From Erythroxylum novogranatense (taxonomy: Eukaryota > Streptophyta > Magnoliopsida > Malpighiales > Erythroxylaceae), in NCBI GenBank assembly GCA_029891385.1, contig CM057225.1, positions 76,657,887 to 76,721,886 on the forward strand: 64,000 nt of DNA, written 5' to 3'. Below, piece by piece: positions 13,570 through 25,900 of this stretch. Within the stretch, counting starts at the first letter, position 1. The number at the start of each line of letters is the position of its first letter. The position numbers and the translations under genes are program-made. Below the pieces are notes generated by a model. The model was not told where the DNA came from and made no database searches. It was given only the letters and a program-made list of their open reading frames with translations.

Positions 13570-14465
13570 ATCCCGGGATGATGAGCCTCGTTCTTTCCGG
13601 TGGTGTCTGATTGGTTCTGTTGTGACCGAAACCCTCGGGCTGCCATGGCTGTCGCCTCTGTCTGTGCTGGTTCACCCTTAGTCAATAATCCCCTTCCGAT
13701 GCGCTGTGATGGTAGGTCGCCTCCGGTCATCGGCCCAAGAATATTCAGCTGGGCGGTCTCCTTTCTGACTGAGGTATAGGCGGCCTCAACTGAGAGCAAA
13801 GGGTGTTCCCTGAGGATTTCCCTTCGAATCATGTCATATCGTTGGTTGAGCCCTCCCAGAAATTGGAAGAGCTTGGTCTTATTCTAGATCTGATTGTATA
13901 CCGTTATGTCTTCAGCCAACACCATAGGGTTCGGACGACGACGCTCAATTTCGCCCCAAAAACTTTGCATTAAAAGCCAAAAATCTTCTAGGGTTGATGA
14001 CCCTTGCACTTGGCGACTTGCCCTATTGTGTAGATCATAAACCTGCAACGAGTCCCTCCTACTGTTATAGGTGACTGCCAACGCCTGCCACAATACCTTG
14101 GCCGTGGGATAATGAGCCGCGTTGTTGGCCAATTGTGGTTCGACATTCTGAATTATCCAGGAAAAAATAACTAGATCATCTTGTTTCCACTTATCATATT
14201 CTGGATCTCCTTCCTCTGGTGGTGTAGGTATCCCTGTAATGTGCCTTAATTTTGATCGACCCTTGCCCCCTATGGCCACCTTCATAAGTCTGGCCCAAAG
14301 GGCATAGTTCTGGCTGTTCAATTTGATATCAACATTTACTGTGTCTGAAATTGGATTGTTTGTGGATTGGTTTAACCCATTTCTCAACAGGTTTGCGATT
14401 TGAAGGGTAAGGTCATCATGGGTGATGCTTGACCCATTTGGGTTACTTTCTACTGTTTTGGACAT
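13570..14465 (-). pseudogene. copia gag, interrupted by a stop
   Basis: I take the start at 14465 (MSKTVES). An upstream in-frame ATG at 14543 lies only 5 nt past the primer site. The gag core includes LNSQNYALWARLMKVAI and a DPEYDKWKQDD stretch typical of plant copia gag. A TAG at 13884-13886 interrupts an otherwise continuous frame that goes on through FLGGLNQRYDMIRREIL. A frameshift near 13570 separates it from the zinc knuckle. Gag would form the virus-like particle. Confidence 0.88.
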
Positions 14466-14548
14466 GGTTGTTTCTGGGATGTTTGTTGGCTTTCTGGGTA
14501 GATGATGAGTAGTGACATGACAAATCCCTTCTAGGATTGTCAACTATG

Positions 14549-14559
14549 CTCTGATACCA
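14549..14559 (-). promoter_or_regulatory. primer binding site, initiator tRNA-Met
   Basis: The minus strand reads TGGTATCAGAG immediately inside the 5' LTR, complementary to the 3' end of plant initiator tRNA-Met. Confidence 0.92.
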
Positions 14560-14769
14560 TTTTAGTTTGGTATTCTGGACTCATGAAATGGAAAGAATGT
14601 ATATTGGAATGATTTTCAGAGCTACACATACAGGTACAACGGGTGTTATACAAGGAAAGGTGTTTAATTCTAATTATTGTGATCATCCCTAATTCGGAGA
14701 TGATGTTTGACTGATCCTATTGAGGATATGATGAGATCCTGATCCTCCTCCTTTTACCATATTTTGACA
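14560..14769 (-). repeat. 5' LTR of the copia element
   Basis: It begins TGTCAAAATATGG in element direction and ends in the same AAACTAAAA tail as the 3' LTR. The ATATC duplication follows at 14770-14774. Confidence 0.93.
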
Positions 14770-14820
14770 ATATCGTCACTGGGCATAACTGGGATAGCTG
14801 GGGATGAGAAAGAAGCATGG

Positions 14821-14843
14821 AGAGAGAGAGAGAGAGAGAGAGG
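14821..14843. repeat. (AG)n microsatellite
   Basis: An uninterrupted AG dinucleotide run of about eleven units, just left of the Harbinger insertion site. Confidence 0.95.
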
Positions 14844-15062
14844 AGCATATGACATTGACCAAAAAAAAACTTTTATGCCTGTTTGATTAAAGGAATGGAA
14901 TAAGCAGGGAAAAGAATAGTTACTTTTAGGAATAGAAAAGATAAGAAATAAAAAATAATGAGTATTACTTTGTTTGATTTAAGAAATAGAATAGTTTCTA
15001 TTCTAATGTTTTGTTTAAAATATAAACTTGAAATAAGAAAGGAGTAATAAAAAATTAAAATG

Positions 15063-16490
<1,428 letters not shown>

Positions 16491-18139
16491 TTGCAGTGGT
16501 TAATTTTTTTGGTCCGACTCAACCAAACATTCATTATAGAGTTGCGACTGCAATATAAAATAACAATGGAGCGATATTAAACCAAAATAAAGCATAAGGC
16601 TTTAAATCAATAAAAAGTTAGTTAGTTGAACAAAATATAAGTTTCAACCCTATTTTACATAACTAGACAAAATAACTTCTACATAAATATAATGTTTAGT
16701 GTGTTGGACCCCGATCCTTAAGTGCCAAATTAGAGATATGAAATGAATTCAATGAGTGTTTTCAGATATGAATTATGTTATATAAGTTTTTACGCCTAGA
16801 GAAAATTGATGAGAAAAGGAATTTATTGGTTTTGATGACTTTGAAGATTAGTCTTGGTTATGAAAGTTTAGGTGGATGAGATGATTGAAATGGAAGTTGA
16901 AAGTAAGAAATAATTAGTGAAAGTGTTATATTTTGAAGAAAATTAGAAAGTTTGACTTTTTGGAGTAAAAAGTTGACTTTTGATTTAGGCAAAATTTGAG
17001 GAAATGATCTTCATGAAATTGTAGCTTATGTTGAGAGCTTTTCGTAGCCATAAAGTATGTTATTTTTCGATATCGGGATTGAAAGTTATGATATTTGAAA
17101 GTTAAGTGTATTTTGCTTTGGTTTTGGAAAATGCTCAAAGTGTAGGATGTTATATGTTGTGTTTTGAGGCGATTTCCGTACTGATGTGGTTTGAATTGGA
17201 GTAAATAGTTACGTGAAAGTTATAGAGAATTTGAATAGCTTTAAAATGATGTATGATATGTGATTTTTGGTTGTGGAGGTTGAAAGATATGATAATGTGA
17301 AATTTGGATATTGCGTAGGTGATAGATATCAGGGTAGAAACTTCGATTGAAAAATTAACTTAGATAGAGGTTGAAGTTGTTTTGGAGTTCTTCATGAACA
17401 TTGTAGAGCTTGTTTTTATCTTTCTATTGATATAAAGCACGAAAATATTGGACAAGGGAGTAGAAAGTTATGATTTTTAGAAGTTCTGAAGCTGTTTAGT
17501 GTGAAACTGATCGACCAGTCAGCTTTGTGTGGAGTTTTGACCCATTTAGAGGTCGATCTGATTCTTAAGGACTTCATAAAAGTTTTAGAGGGTTCTTTTA
17601 CCTTTCCATAGACACCAAGTTTGTCAAATTTGGAGTTCTGGATCTAAAGTTATGATGTTTACAAGTTTTAGTACTGTTGAGGACTTTATCGATCGGTCAC
17701 CTTGTAGCAAACTTTTGATTCCTTTAGTGTCTGAGCTTGCCTTTGAGTCCTTCTTGAAAATGGTAGAGCTGTCTCTTAGCTTTCCAAAGAAACAAACCGC
17801 GTGTCATTTGGAGTTCGGAGTTAAAAGATATGAAAGTTTGAAGTTTAAAGGTCGGATCGCGTGGTCGATCGCTTGGCGATGGCGCTCTGCGACCGCTTTC
17901 AGCGAGCCTTGAAGCCTATGGCTGAACGACCCGCTTCAGCGGTTAATCGATCGGCCCATGAGGTAGAATTTCAGCCGACCGACCTCTCTTCCTTGTTTTG
18001 GCCATAACTTCTTCGTCCGACGTCCGATCGACCTGATTTTTAAAGCGTTGGATTTCTAAGATATTTTTCTATCTTTTCATACTAGATTGATCAGTTTTGG
18101 AATTAAATTGAAAAAGGTGCATTGAAACAAAGTGAGTGA

Positions 18140-18970
18140 TCGATTGTAAAAGTTTGAATGATGTTCAAGATTTTGGATATATCTCGATCTCTAGAGCTCG
18201 GATTGAGTTCATTCTTGTTTCTAATTAAACTATAGACATGGGGCTACAAATTTTATGAGGAGACGATCGACAATGTAGCCTCTAAGACTTTCAAATACGG
18301 GTCGGAAGTTAGGTATAGAGTTCAGTCTCAGCTTTGTAATGGTATGAGCAGTGTTCAGTATTTTGGAGTTATATCGGTCGTTAGAGCTCCGATCGATCTG
18401 ACTCTTTTTGTAAATTAAACTAGAGACATATATATATAAATGTTATTAAGGAGCTGATCTACTATTGAGCCTCTAAGATTTCCAAATTCGGGTCGGAAGT
18501 TAAGTGTAGAGTTCAGTCTCAGTTTTGTAATGGCTGAACCGACTTCGATATTTTGGATATATGTTGAGCTATAGAGCTCTGATTGAGTTGATTCTTTTTG
18601 GAAATTAAAATAGAGACATGGGGCTACAAATGTTATGATGGAGCCGAGCTATAACGTAGCCTCCAAGACTTTCAAATACGGGTCGGAAGTTCGAGGTAAT
18701 GTTCAGTCTCGGTGTTGTAATGGCTGAATAGTGTTTAGTATTTTGGAGATATATCGGTCGCTAGAGCTCGGATTAAGCTGATTCTTTTTGAGAATTAAAC
18801 TAGAGAGATGGGGCTACAAATGTTATGAAGGAGCCGATCGACAATGGAGCCTTTAAGCCTTTCAAATGTGGGTCGAAAGTCAGGTGTAATGTTCAGCGTC
18901 GAGTCTGAAGAACAGACTTCAGTATTTTTGAGATATCTTGAGCTATAGAGCTCCGATCGATCTAATTCTT
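18140..18970 (+). repeat. 190-bp tandem array inside the 5' LTR
   Basis: The phrase TAGAGCTC followed by CGATCGATCTG-like sequence occurs at 18192, 18382, 18572, 18762 and 18946, giving spacings of 190, 190, 190 and 184. Each unit also holds a CTAGAGACATGGGGCTAC box and a GGGTCGGAAGTTAG-like box. The matching array in the 3' LTR lies near 24360-25180. Confidence 0.9.
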
Positions 18971-19127
18971 GAAGCGATGGATTCGTAAGACATAGAGGGA
19001 CATTTCTCTAAAGTTTTTAAGGCAAAAAGGAAGGAGCAATTTTGGAAGTTTACTTAAAGGTGATAAGTTTATAGGCTTAAATGGAGGGGCATATGGGTCA
19101 TTCCCCATTCATTAAATGACATGGCAA

Positions 19128-19134
19128 TATAAAA
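19128..19134 (+). promoter_or_regulatory. candidate TATA box of the 5' LTR
   Basis: TATAAAA within CAATATAAAAGACAGTGG, about 60 nt before a purine-rich leader. The 34916-38922 LTR has a similar GTATAAAAGACATAAG box in the equivalent place. This suggests a shared promoter core. Confidence 0.6.
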
Positions 19135-19291
19135 GACAGTGGCTGTCGTATAAGGCATAAGGAAGCACAGAAATGAAAGACTTAGGAAAATAAGAGAGAA
19201 GAGAGAAGGGAGAGCAAACTTCGGAGAAGAAAGAAGGGAGAGCTTAGGGTTTCAGATTTTTGGGGGTTCAAGCTCAGTTTTTCGTTGATTC

Positions 19292-21550
19292 ATGAAGGAA
19301 AAAGATGGAAGGAGAAGAAAGCTTCCTTCCAAGCCTAATAAATCCGAAAATGGTGAAAAGTTTGAGGTAAGAGAAAAGTTGAGCTTTGAACTTTTTTTCG
19401 ATTTATGGTTTAGAAATATGAAAAATGGTATGGGTTTGTGGAGTATGAAGTCAATTTTGATGATTGCTAAGTATGATGGGTTTAATTTGGGATTTTGAGA
19501 ATTAGGGTTTATGCCCAAATTTGGAATTTTGACTTTTGGAAATTTGTAATTTAGAAAGCTTGAATATATGAGGATTTATGTTTTCTAAGTTCAATTTGAG
19601 GATTAAGTTATTTATGATGTTGAATTTGGGTGAAATTGCTTTAGGTGAAGTTAAATTGGAAGAAAGAAGGAACCAATGGACAAATTGGAGCTAGGAACAA
19701 CTTTCTAGCATCAAATCGAGGTGGGTACTGTTTATAATAGAATTTATAAGCCACTACTGCTTTCTTTAAATAAAGGGATTTTCGATTTCAATTGCATCAT
19801 AAGTGTTGCATCATTGTGTGAATGATTTGAAAAATCATCATTGATTCCATACATGAGCTTTTGATGAATTGCAAAATACATTTGTGTTATGCCTCGAAAG
19901 ATTCCATGGCATTTCGTATATTCGAAAGAAAGAGCATTCAATAAATGATATTGAGCTTGAATATGATAAAGGTTTGAAAAATTACGATTTCCGATTAGTT
20001 TTAAGAGCTTTTATAAAATATGGTTTTATGTAAAAGTTTGAAAACTTGTGATTTTGGCATAAATTCGGAAGTGTATAGAAAATATTGTTTATGGAAATAT
20101 TTGAAAGTTTTGATTCTTAAAAATGCTTTGAAATTGTCTAGAAAATGGTTTATGCAAATGTTTGAAAATTTATGATTTCCGAATACTTTCAAAATTAGTT
20201 AGAAAATGTTGTTTATAAAAGTGGTTGGAAGATTTCGATTTCCGAATGTCTAATGTTTATAAAAAAAAGGTATTTGAAAAATTATGATTTCCGACATTGT
20301 TTATAAAAGTGTTTGGAAAGTTTACGATTTCCAAACTTGTTTATAAAAATGTTTGACAAAGTGTGATTTCCGAAATACATTTGAAATTGTTTAGAAAATA
20401 AGGTTTATTTAAATGTTGAAAAGTACGATTTTCGAAAGGCGTTTGAAATGGTTTTAGAAACTGTTTTAAGAATTTATACAAGTTTTAAATGTTTGATAAA
20501 TTAAGAAAATTTCTGAAGTTTCAAAAAATGACACAAAGGCCCAATTTCTTGTCTTCAAATGATTTGGGAGATTGATTGAAAAATTAAGAAAGTATTGAAT
20601 TTTATTGTTCCCGAATATTTTTGGAAAAGGGTTACGAGTTTTAAAATGAATTGAGAAATGAAGAAAGATTTTGAAATTTATTTCCGTGATTTGGATTTAA
20701 GAAATTGCGTAAATTGTTAAATTCGTTATTTTCGACGAATTTGATAAGTTATGAAAATATTTTCGGAATGTTTTTAAGAAAATACAAGATTTATAAAAAA
20801 ATAAAATAAAAATAAAATTGAATAATGTACTTTATGAACCTGCATACGTTGATTTATGTCTTAAAGAAATCACTTGCATTCATTATTCTGATGTTGATCC
20901 ATACGTGATTACATTGTTGAATTGAGATTGAATATGTTTATTGATGTGATAATGTTATGCCATTGGAGTGTGCTATGGCATTTTGATTTGAATGGAAAGA
21001 AGAAAAGAAAATGGAAGCATATCATTTTGATAAATGATCTTGAGCATTGCTTATATGCTTTTGTGTGGGCGAGAGAGTTACGGATGGATAGTCACGTGCA
21101 CATCGACGTATAGTTATAGCCTTCTCTCGGCTGCCCGCTTGAGGCAACGAGATTCTTGAGAAATCGGACTTGGATAGTTTACGGTATAAACTTCGGTTTA
21201 TCCGTTGTGTTTACGGAACTCTCGAGCCATGTGTTGTTGTGCATTGCTTATGTGATTGCCATTGCATCTATGAATTGTTAAGCTGATGCATTCATGTTTT
21301 ATAAACTTATGGGTTTATGACTGAAAGCCTAAAAATCATATGTTTTGCAAATGGAGATTTTGGCTACAGCAAAGAAAAGAATCTTTTGAAATTATGCTTT
21401 ACGGATTTCAAAGAAATGTTTTCTAAGACCAGAAAAGAAAAAGAATTTCAAGGATTTTGCTTATATATTTGTTAGAAACTGTTACCCACGGGCTGTAAAG
21501 CTCACCCCCCTTCATTCCCATCCACAGGTGATGAGAAGAAGATCGGGTGA
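19292..21550 (+). other. possible spliced micro-ORF across three LTR exons, about 57 codons
   Basis: If the predicted introns 19367-19644 and 19721-21527 are removed, the ATG at 19292 stays open through exon 1 (25 codons, Lys/Arg-rich), the 76-nt microexon (25 codons plus one base) and into exon 3, ending at TGA 21548-21550. The same path is open in the 3' LTR (ATG 25502, TGA 27754-27756) with two amino-acid differences in exon 1. I recognise no domain. The other LTR families do not obviously preserve the frame, so the conserved part may be the splicing rather than a protein. Confidence 0.3.
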
Positions 21551-22273
21551 AAGAAAATGAAGATTTCTGTTTGCATGTGTTTATATTGTATTATTGTTAA
21601 GTTAGATGGTTGCTGAGAAGTCTAGAATTGTTGTATATTGTGTACTTTGGTTTAGGGTTATGGGTAATATATAAGGCTTGAAAATGCCACTGTGATTTGT
21701 ATAAAGCTTTGATTTATGAAATTGTGTATGTAATGTGCATAAGGTGTATGAATTCTAGAATTATGTATTGATTTAAGTTATGTATGGGATGTGTATATGA
21801 TTATGAGTATGATAAGGTATTGTGGTTTGAGATTTGGATAAGGCTATTGAGTTATGGTGTTGCACATGGATAGTGCGATTGTATTTGAATGTATTTGGAT
21901 TAAGGAATGAGAAAAGAGAGAAAAGAAAAGAAAAAAGAAAAAATTTTATACCGATTTCGGATTAAGGTTAGTCTAAGGTTTCCAACGCGACGCTTTCTCC
22001 TAAAAGTATATTATCGGATGTCGGTACTTGTGTTTCAGTTCGAATGCTTCGATTCGATTTGTGATTTGTGATTCGTGATCGTTTGTTTGGTTTGTCTCCG
22101 AGCCAATTCGATTTGACTTTGTTTGTATGCTTCGCTTCCAAGTTGGCTTTCGATTCGTTAATGATTTGTTTCGTTTTGTGATCAATCGTTTATTCGTTTC
22201 GCCTCTTTGTGATTCGTTCCGTCTTCCGTTTTTGGGTTGGGGCGCCGGTCTCCGGATCAGGTCCCAACATTTG

Positions 22274-22287
22274 TGGTATCAGAGCCC
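22274..22287 (+). promoter_or_regulatory. primer binding site, initiator tRNA-Met
   Basis: TGGTATCAGAGCCC begins 5 nt after the LTR ends (4 nt lie between). It is complementary to the 3' end of initiator tRNA-Met. Confidence 0.93.
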
Positions 22288-22919
22288 AGTAATATGATCT
22301 TACTTGGGTGTATGTGTATGAGTAAGAAATTGATAAGAGTTTGTAAGGATAAGATTGAGATTGTGAGAAAGTGCTAAGTGATCGTTTGCTTTTGATGACA
22401 AGAAGTATGATTGAATTAGTGCGATTGGGATATTGATGTGAATAAGTGTTCATAAATTATTAGAGGAATTACAGTGACTATTTGATTTAAGTGTCAAGAG
22501 TATGATTGATTTTAAGATTGTGTGTATGGAAATTAAGATTAGAAATTGATGATGAGTTTGGATGATTTGACTACGAATATATGGGAGATGCAATAGCAGA
22601 ATACTTGAAAGATGAGATAAATGATAGAGATATATATGTATAGAAGTTCAAAAGGTTGATTTTGAATGATGATTGGTTCATATTAAGGTTATTAGGAATT
22701 GGACCATTGACTTGTGTAAATATGTTAAGGAACATTGATTTGTGGGTATAGTAATGTTGACATGGAATTGGTGGTATTAGATCTGAAGTGAAGGATATCT
22801 CAATAAGAAGGAAATTAAATAAGAAAAGTTTTTGATTATGATCTATTGGAGAGAAATTAGTTAAGAGATTGTGATACTTGATAATGTCTTAGTAGGAATT
22901 TCGTGGACGAAATTCTTTT

Positions 22920-22930
22920 AAGAGGGGGAG
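22920..22930 (+). promoter_or_regulatory. polypurine tract
   Basis: AAGAGGGGGAG lies 3 nt before the 3' LTR, the usual plus-strand primer of Gypsy-type elements. Confidence 0.9.
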
Positions 22931-22933
22931 AAT

Positions 22934-25900
22934 TGTTGGACCCCAATCCTTAAGTGACAAATTAGAGATATGAAATGAATTCAATGAGTGTTTTCGGATA
23001 TGAATTATGTTATAGAAGTTTTTACACCTTGAGGAAATTGATGAGAAAAGGAATTTATTGGTTTTGATGACTTTGAAGATTAGTCTTGGTTATGAAAGTT
23101 TAGGTAGATGAGATGATTGAAATGGAAGTTGAAAGTAAGAAATAATTAGTGAAAGTGTTATATTTTGAAGAAAATTAGAAAGTTTGACTTTTTGGAGTAA
23201 AAAGTTGACTTTTGATTTAGGCAAAATTTGAGGAAATGATCTTCATGAAATTTTAGCTTATGTTGAGAGCTTTTCGTAGCCATAAAGTATGCTATTTTTC
23301 GATAGCGGGATTGAAAGTTATGATCTTTGAAAGTTAAGTGTATTTTGCTTTGGTTTTGGAAAATGCTCTAAGTGTAGGATGATATATGTTGTGATTTGAG
23401 GCGATTTCCATACTGATGTGGTTTGAATTGGAGTAAATAGTTACGTGAAAGTTATAGAGAATTTGAATAGCTTTAAAATGATGTATGATATGTGATTTTT
23501 TGTTGTGGAGGTTGAAAGTTATGATAATGTGAAATTGGGATATTGCGTAGGTGATGGATATCAGGGCAGAAACTTCGATTGAAAAATTAACTTAGATAGA
23601 AGTTGAATTTGTTTTGGAGTTCTTCATGAACATTGTATATCTTGTTTTTATCTTTCTATTGATATAAAGCACGAAAATATTGGACAAGGGAGTAGAAAGT
23701 TATGATTTTTAGAAGTTCTGATGCTGTTTAGTGTGAAGCTGATCGACCAGTCAGATTTGTGTGGAGTTTTGACCCATTTATAGGTCGATCTGATTCTTAA
23801 GGCCTTCATAAAAGTTGTAGAGGGTTCTTTTAACTTTCCATAGACACCAAGTTTGTCAAATTTTGAGTTCTGGATCTAAAGTTATGATGTTTACAAGTTT
23901 TGGTACTGTTGAGGAGTTTATCGATCGGTCACCTTGTAGCAAACTTTTGATTCCTTTAGTGTCCGAGTTTGCCTTTAAGTCCTTCTTGAAAATGGTAGAG
24001 CTGTCTCTTAGCTTTCCAACGAAACAAACCGCGTGTCATTTGGAGCTCGGAGTCAAAAGATATGAAAGTTTCAAGTTTAGAGGTCGGATCGCGTGGTCGA
24101 TCGCTTTCGGCATGCAGCATGCCATGCTGCATGAGCGACCTTCCTTCGGCAGTTGGTCGATCGGCCCGTGGGGTAGAATTTCAGCCGACCGACCTCTCTT
24201 CCTTGTTTTGGCCATAACTTCTTCGTCCGACATCCGATCGACCTGATTTTTGAAGCGTTGGATTCCTAAGACATTTTTTCTATCTTTTCAGAGTAGATTG
24301 ATCAGTTTTGGAATTAAATTGAAAAAGGTGCATTGAAACAAAGTGAGCTGATCAGTTGTAAAAGTTTGAATAGTGTTCAGTATTTTGGATATATCTCGAT
24401 GTCTAGAGCTTGGATTGAGTTCATTCTTGTTTCTAATTAAACTAGAGACATGGGGCTACAAATGTTATGAAGGAGCCGATCAAAAATGTAGCCTCTAAGA
24501 CTTTATAATATGGGTCGGAAATTAGGTATAGAGTTTAGTCTCAGCTTTGTAATGGTATGAGCAGTGTTCAGTATTTTGGAGTTATATCGGTCGCTAGAGC
24601 TCCGATCGATTTGATTCTTTTTGTAAATTAAACTAGAGAAATATATATATAAATGTTATTAAGGAGCCAATCGACTATTGAGCCTCTAAGACTTTCAAAT
24701 TTGGGTCGGAAGTTAAGTGTAGAGTTTAGTCTCAGTTTTGTAATGGCTGAACTGACTTCGGTATTTTGGATATATGTTGAGCTATAGAGCTCTGATTGAG
24801 TTGATTCTTTTTGGAAATTAAAATAGAGACATGGGGATACAAATGTTATGAAGGAGCCGAGCTATAAGGTAGCTTGTAAGACTTTCAAATACGGGTCGGA
24901 AGTTTGAGGTAGTGTTCAGTCTCGATGTTGTAATGGCTGAATAGTGTTCAGTATTTTGGAGATATATCGATCACTAGAGCTCGGATTGAGCTGATTCTTT
25001 TTGAGAATTAAACTAGAGAGACGGGGATACAAATGTTATGAAGGAGCTGATTGACAATGGAGCCTTTATGCCTTTCAAATATGGGTCGGAAGTCAGGTGT
25101 AATGTTCAGCCTCGAGTTTGAAGAACAAACTTTAGTATTTTTGAGATATCTTGAGCTATAGAGCTCCGATCGATCTGATTCTTGAAGCGATGGATTCGTA
25201 AGACATAGAGGGACATTTCTATAAAGTTTTTAAGGCAAAAAGGAAGGGGCAATTTTGGAAGTTTACTTAAAGGGGATAAGTTTATAGGCTTAAATGGAGG
25301 GGCATATGGTTTCCCCATTCATTAAATGACATGGCAATATAAAAGACAGTGGCTGTCGTATAAGGCATAAGGAAGCATAGAAATGAAAGACTTAGGAAAA
25401 TAAGAGAGAAGAGAGAAGGGAGAGCAAACTTCGGAGAAGAAAGAAGGGAGAGCTTAGGGTTTCAGATTTTTGGAGATTCAAGCTCAGTTTTTCGTTGATT
25501 CATGAAGGAAAAAGATAGAAGGAGAAGAGAGCTTCCTTCCAAGCCTAATAAATCCGAAAATGGTGAAAAGTTTGAGGTATGAGAAAAGTTGAGTTTTGAA
25601 CTTTTCTTCGATTTATGGTTTAGAAATATGAAAAATGGTATGGGTTTATGGAGTATGAAGTCAATTTTGATGATTGCTAAGTATGATGGGTTTAATTTGG
25701 GATTTTGAGAATTAGGGTTTATGCCAAAATTTGGAATTTGCGGCTTTTGGAAATTTGTAATTTAGAAAGCTTGAATATATGAGAGATTTATGTTTTCTAA
25801 GTTCAATTTGAGGATTAAGTTATTTATGATGTTGAATTTGGGTGAAATTGCTTTAGGTGAAGTTAAATTGGAAGAAAGAAGGAACCAATGGACAAATTGG

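Larger units (their letters stand above)
9624..14769 (-). mobile_element. Ty1-copia LTR retrotransposon, full length but decayed
   Basis: The element is on the minus strand, with 210-bp LTRs at both ends and the 5-bp duplication ATATC at 9619-9623 and 14770-14774. In its own direction the order is 5' LTR, PBS matching initiator tRNA-Met, gag, zinc knuckle, protease, integrase, reverse transcriptase, RNase H, polypurine tract, 3' LTR. Integrase before RT is the copia order. Several in-frame stops and at least two frameshifts make it non-autonomous. The LTRs differ by roughly 15-17 substitutions plus small indels over 210 bp by eye, so the insertion is not recent. Confidence 0.95.
16702..22269 (+). 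repeat. 5' LTR (5568 bp) of the non-coding element
   Basis: In order: U3 made of degenerate 180-190-bp phrases (about 17010-18970) with a GC-rich cassette at 17875-17944; a TATA box at 19128; a purine-rich leader with an ATG at 19292; a candidate donor after 19366; an acceptor before 19645; a 76-nt microexon 19645-19720; a donor GTGGGT at 19721; an AT-rich intron with a UUCG-loop hairpin (21182-21204) and a second stem-loop (21490-21503); an acceptor CCACAG ending at 21527. Splice sites are predictions. The copy differs from LTR2 by a few percent in the stretches I compared. Confidence 0.9.
22270..22933 (+). other. interior of the non-coding LTR element
   Basis: 664 bp between the LTRs. It contains only the primer site at its left end, the polypurine tract at its right end and AT-rich DNA without an open frame of note. 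It may hold packaging or dimerisation signals, but nothing identifies them. Confidence 0.9.

Noticed and set aside
10588..13681. Many + strand frames across the copia element
   Set aside because: Shadows of the minus-strand polyprotein, which has clear motifs.
17652..24246. Related frames of 86 and 127 codons in the two LTRs
   Set aside because: They run through the 180-bp phrases, differ across the discordant cassette and show no protein motif; the longer one is opened by the cassette change.
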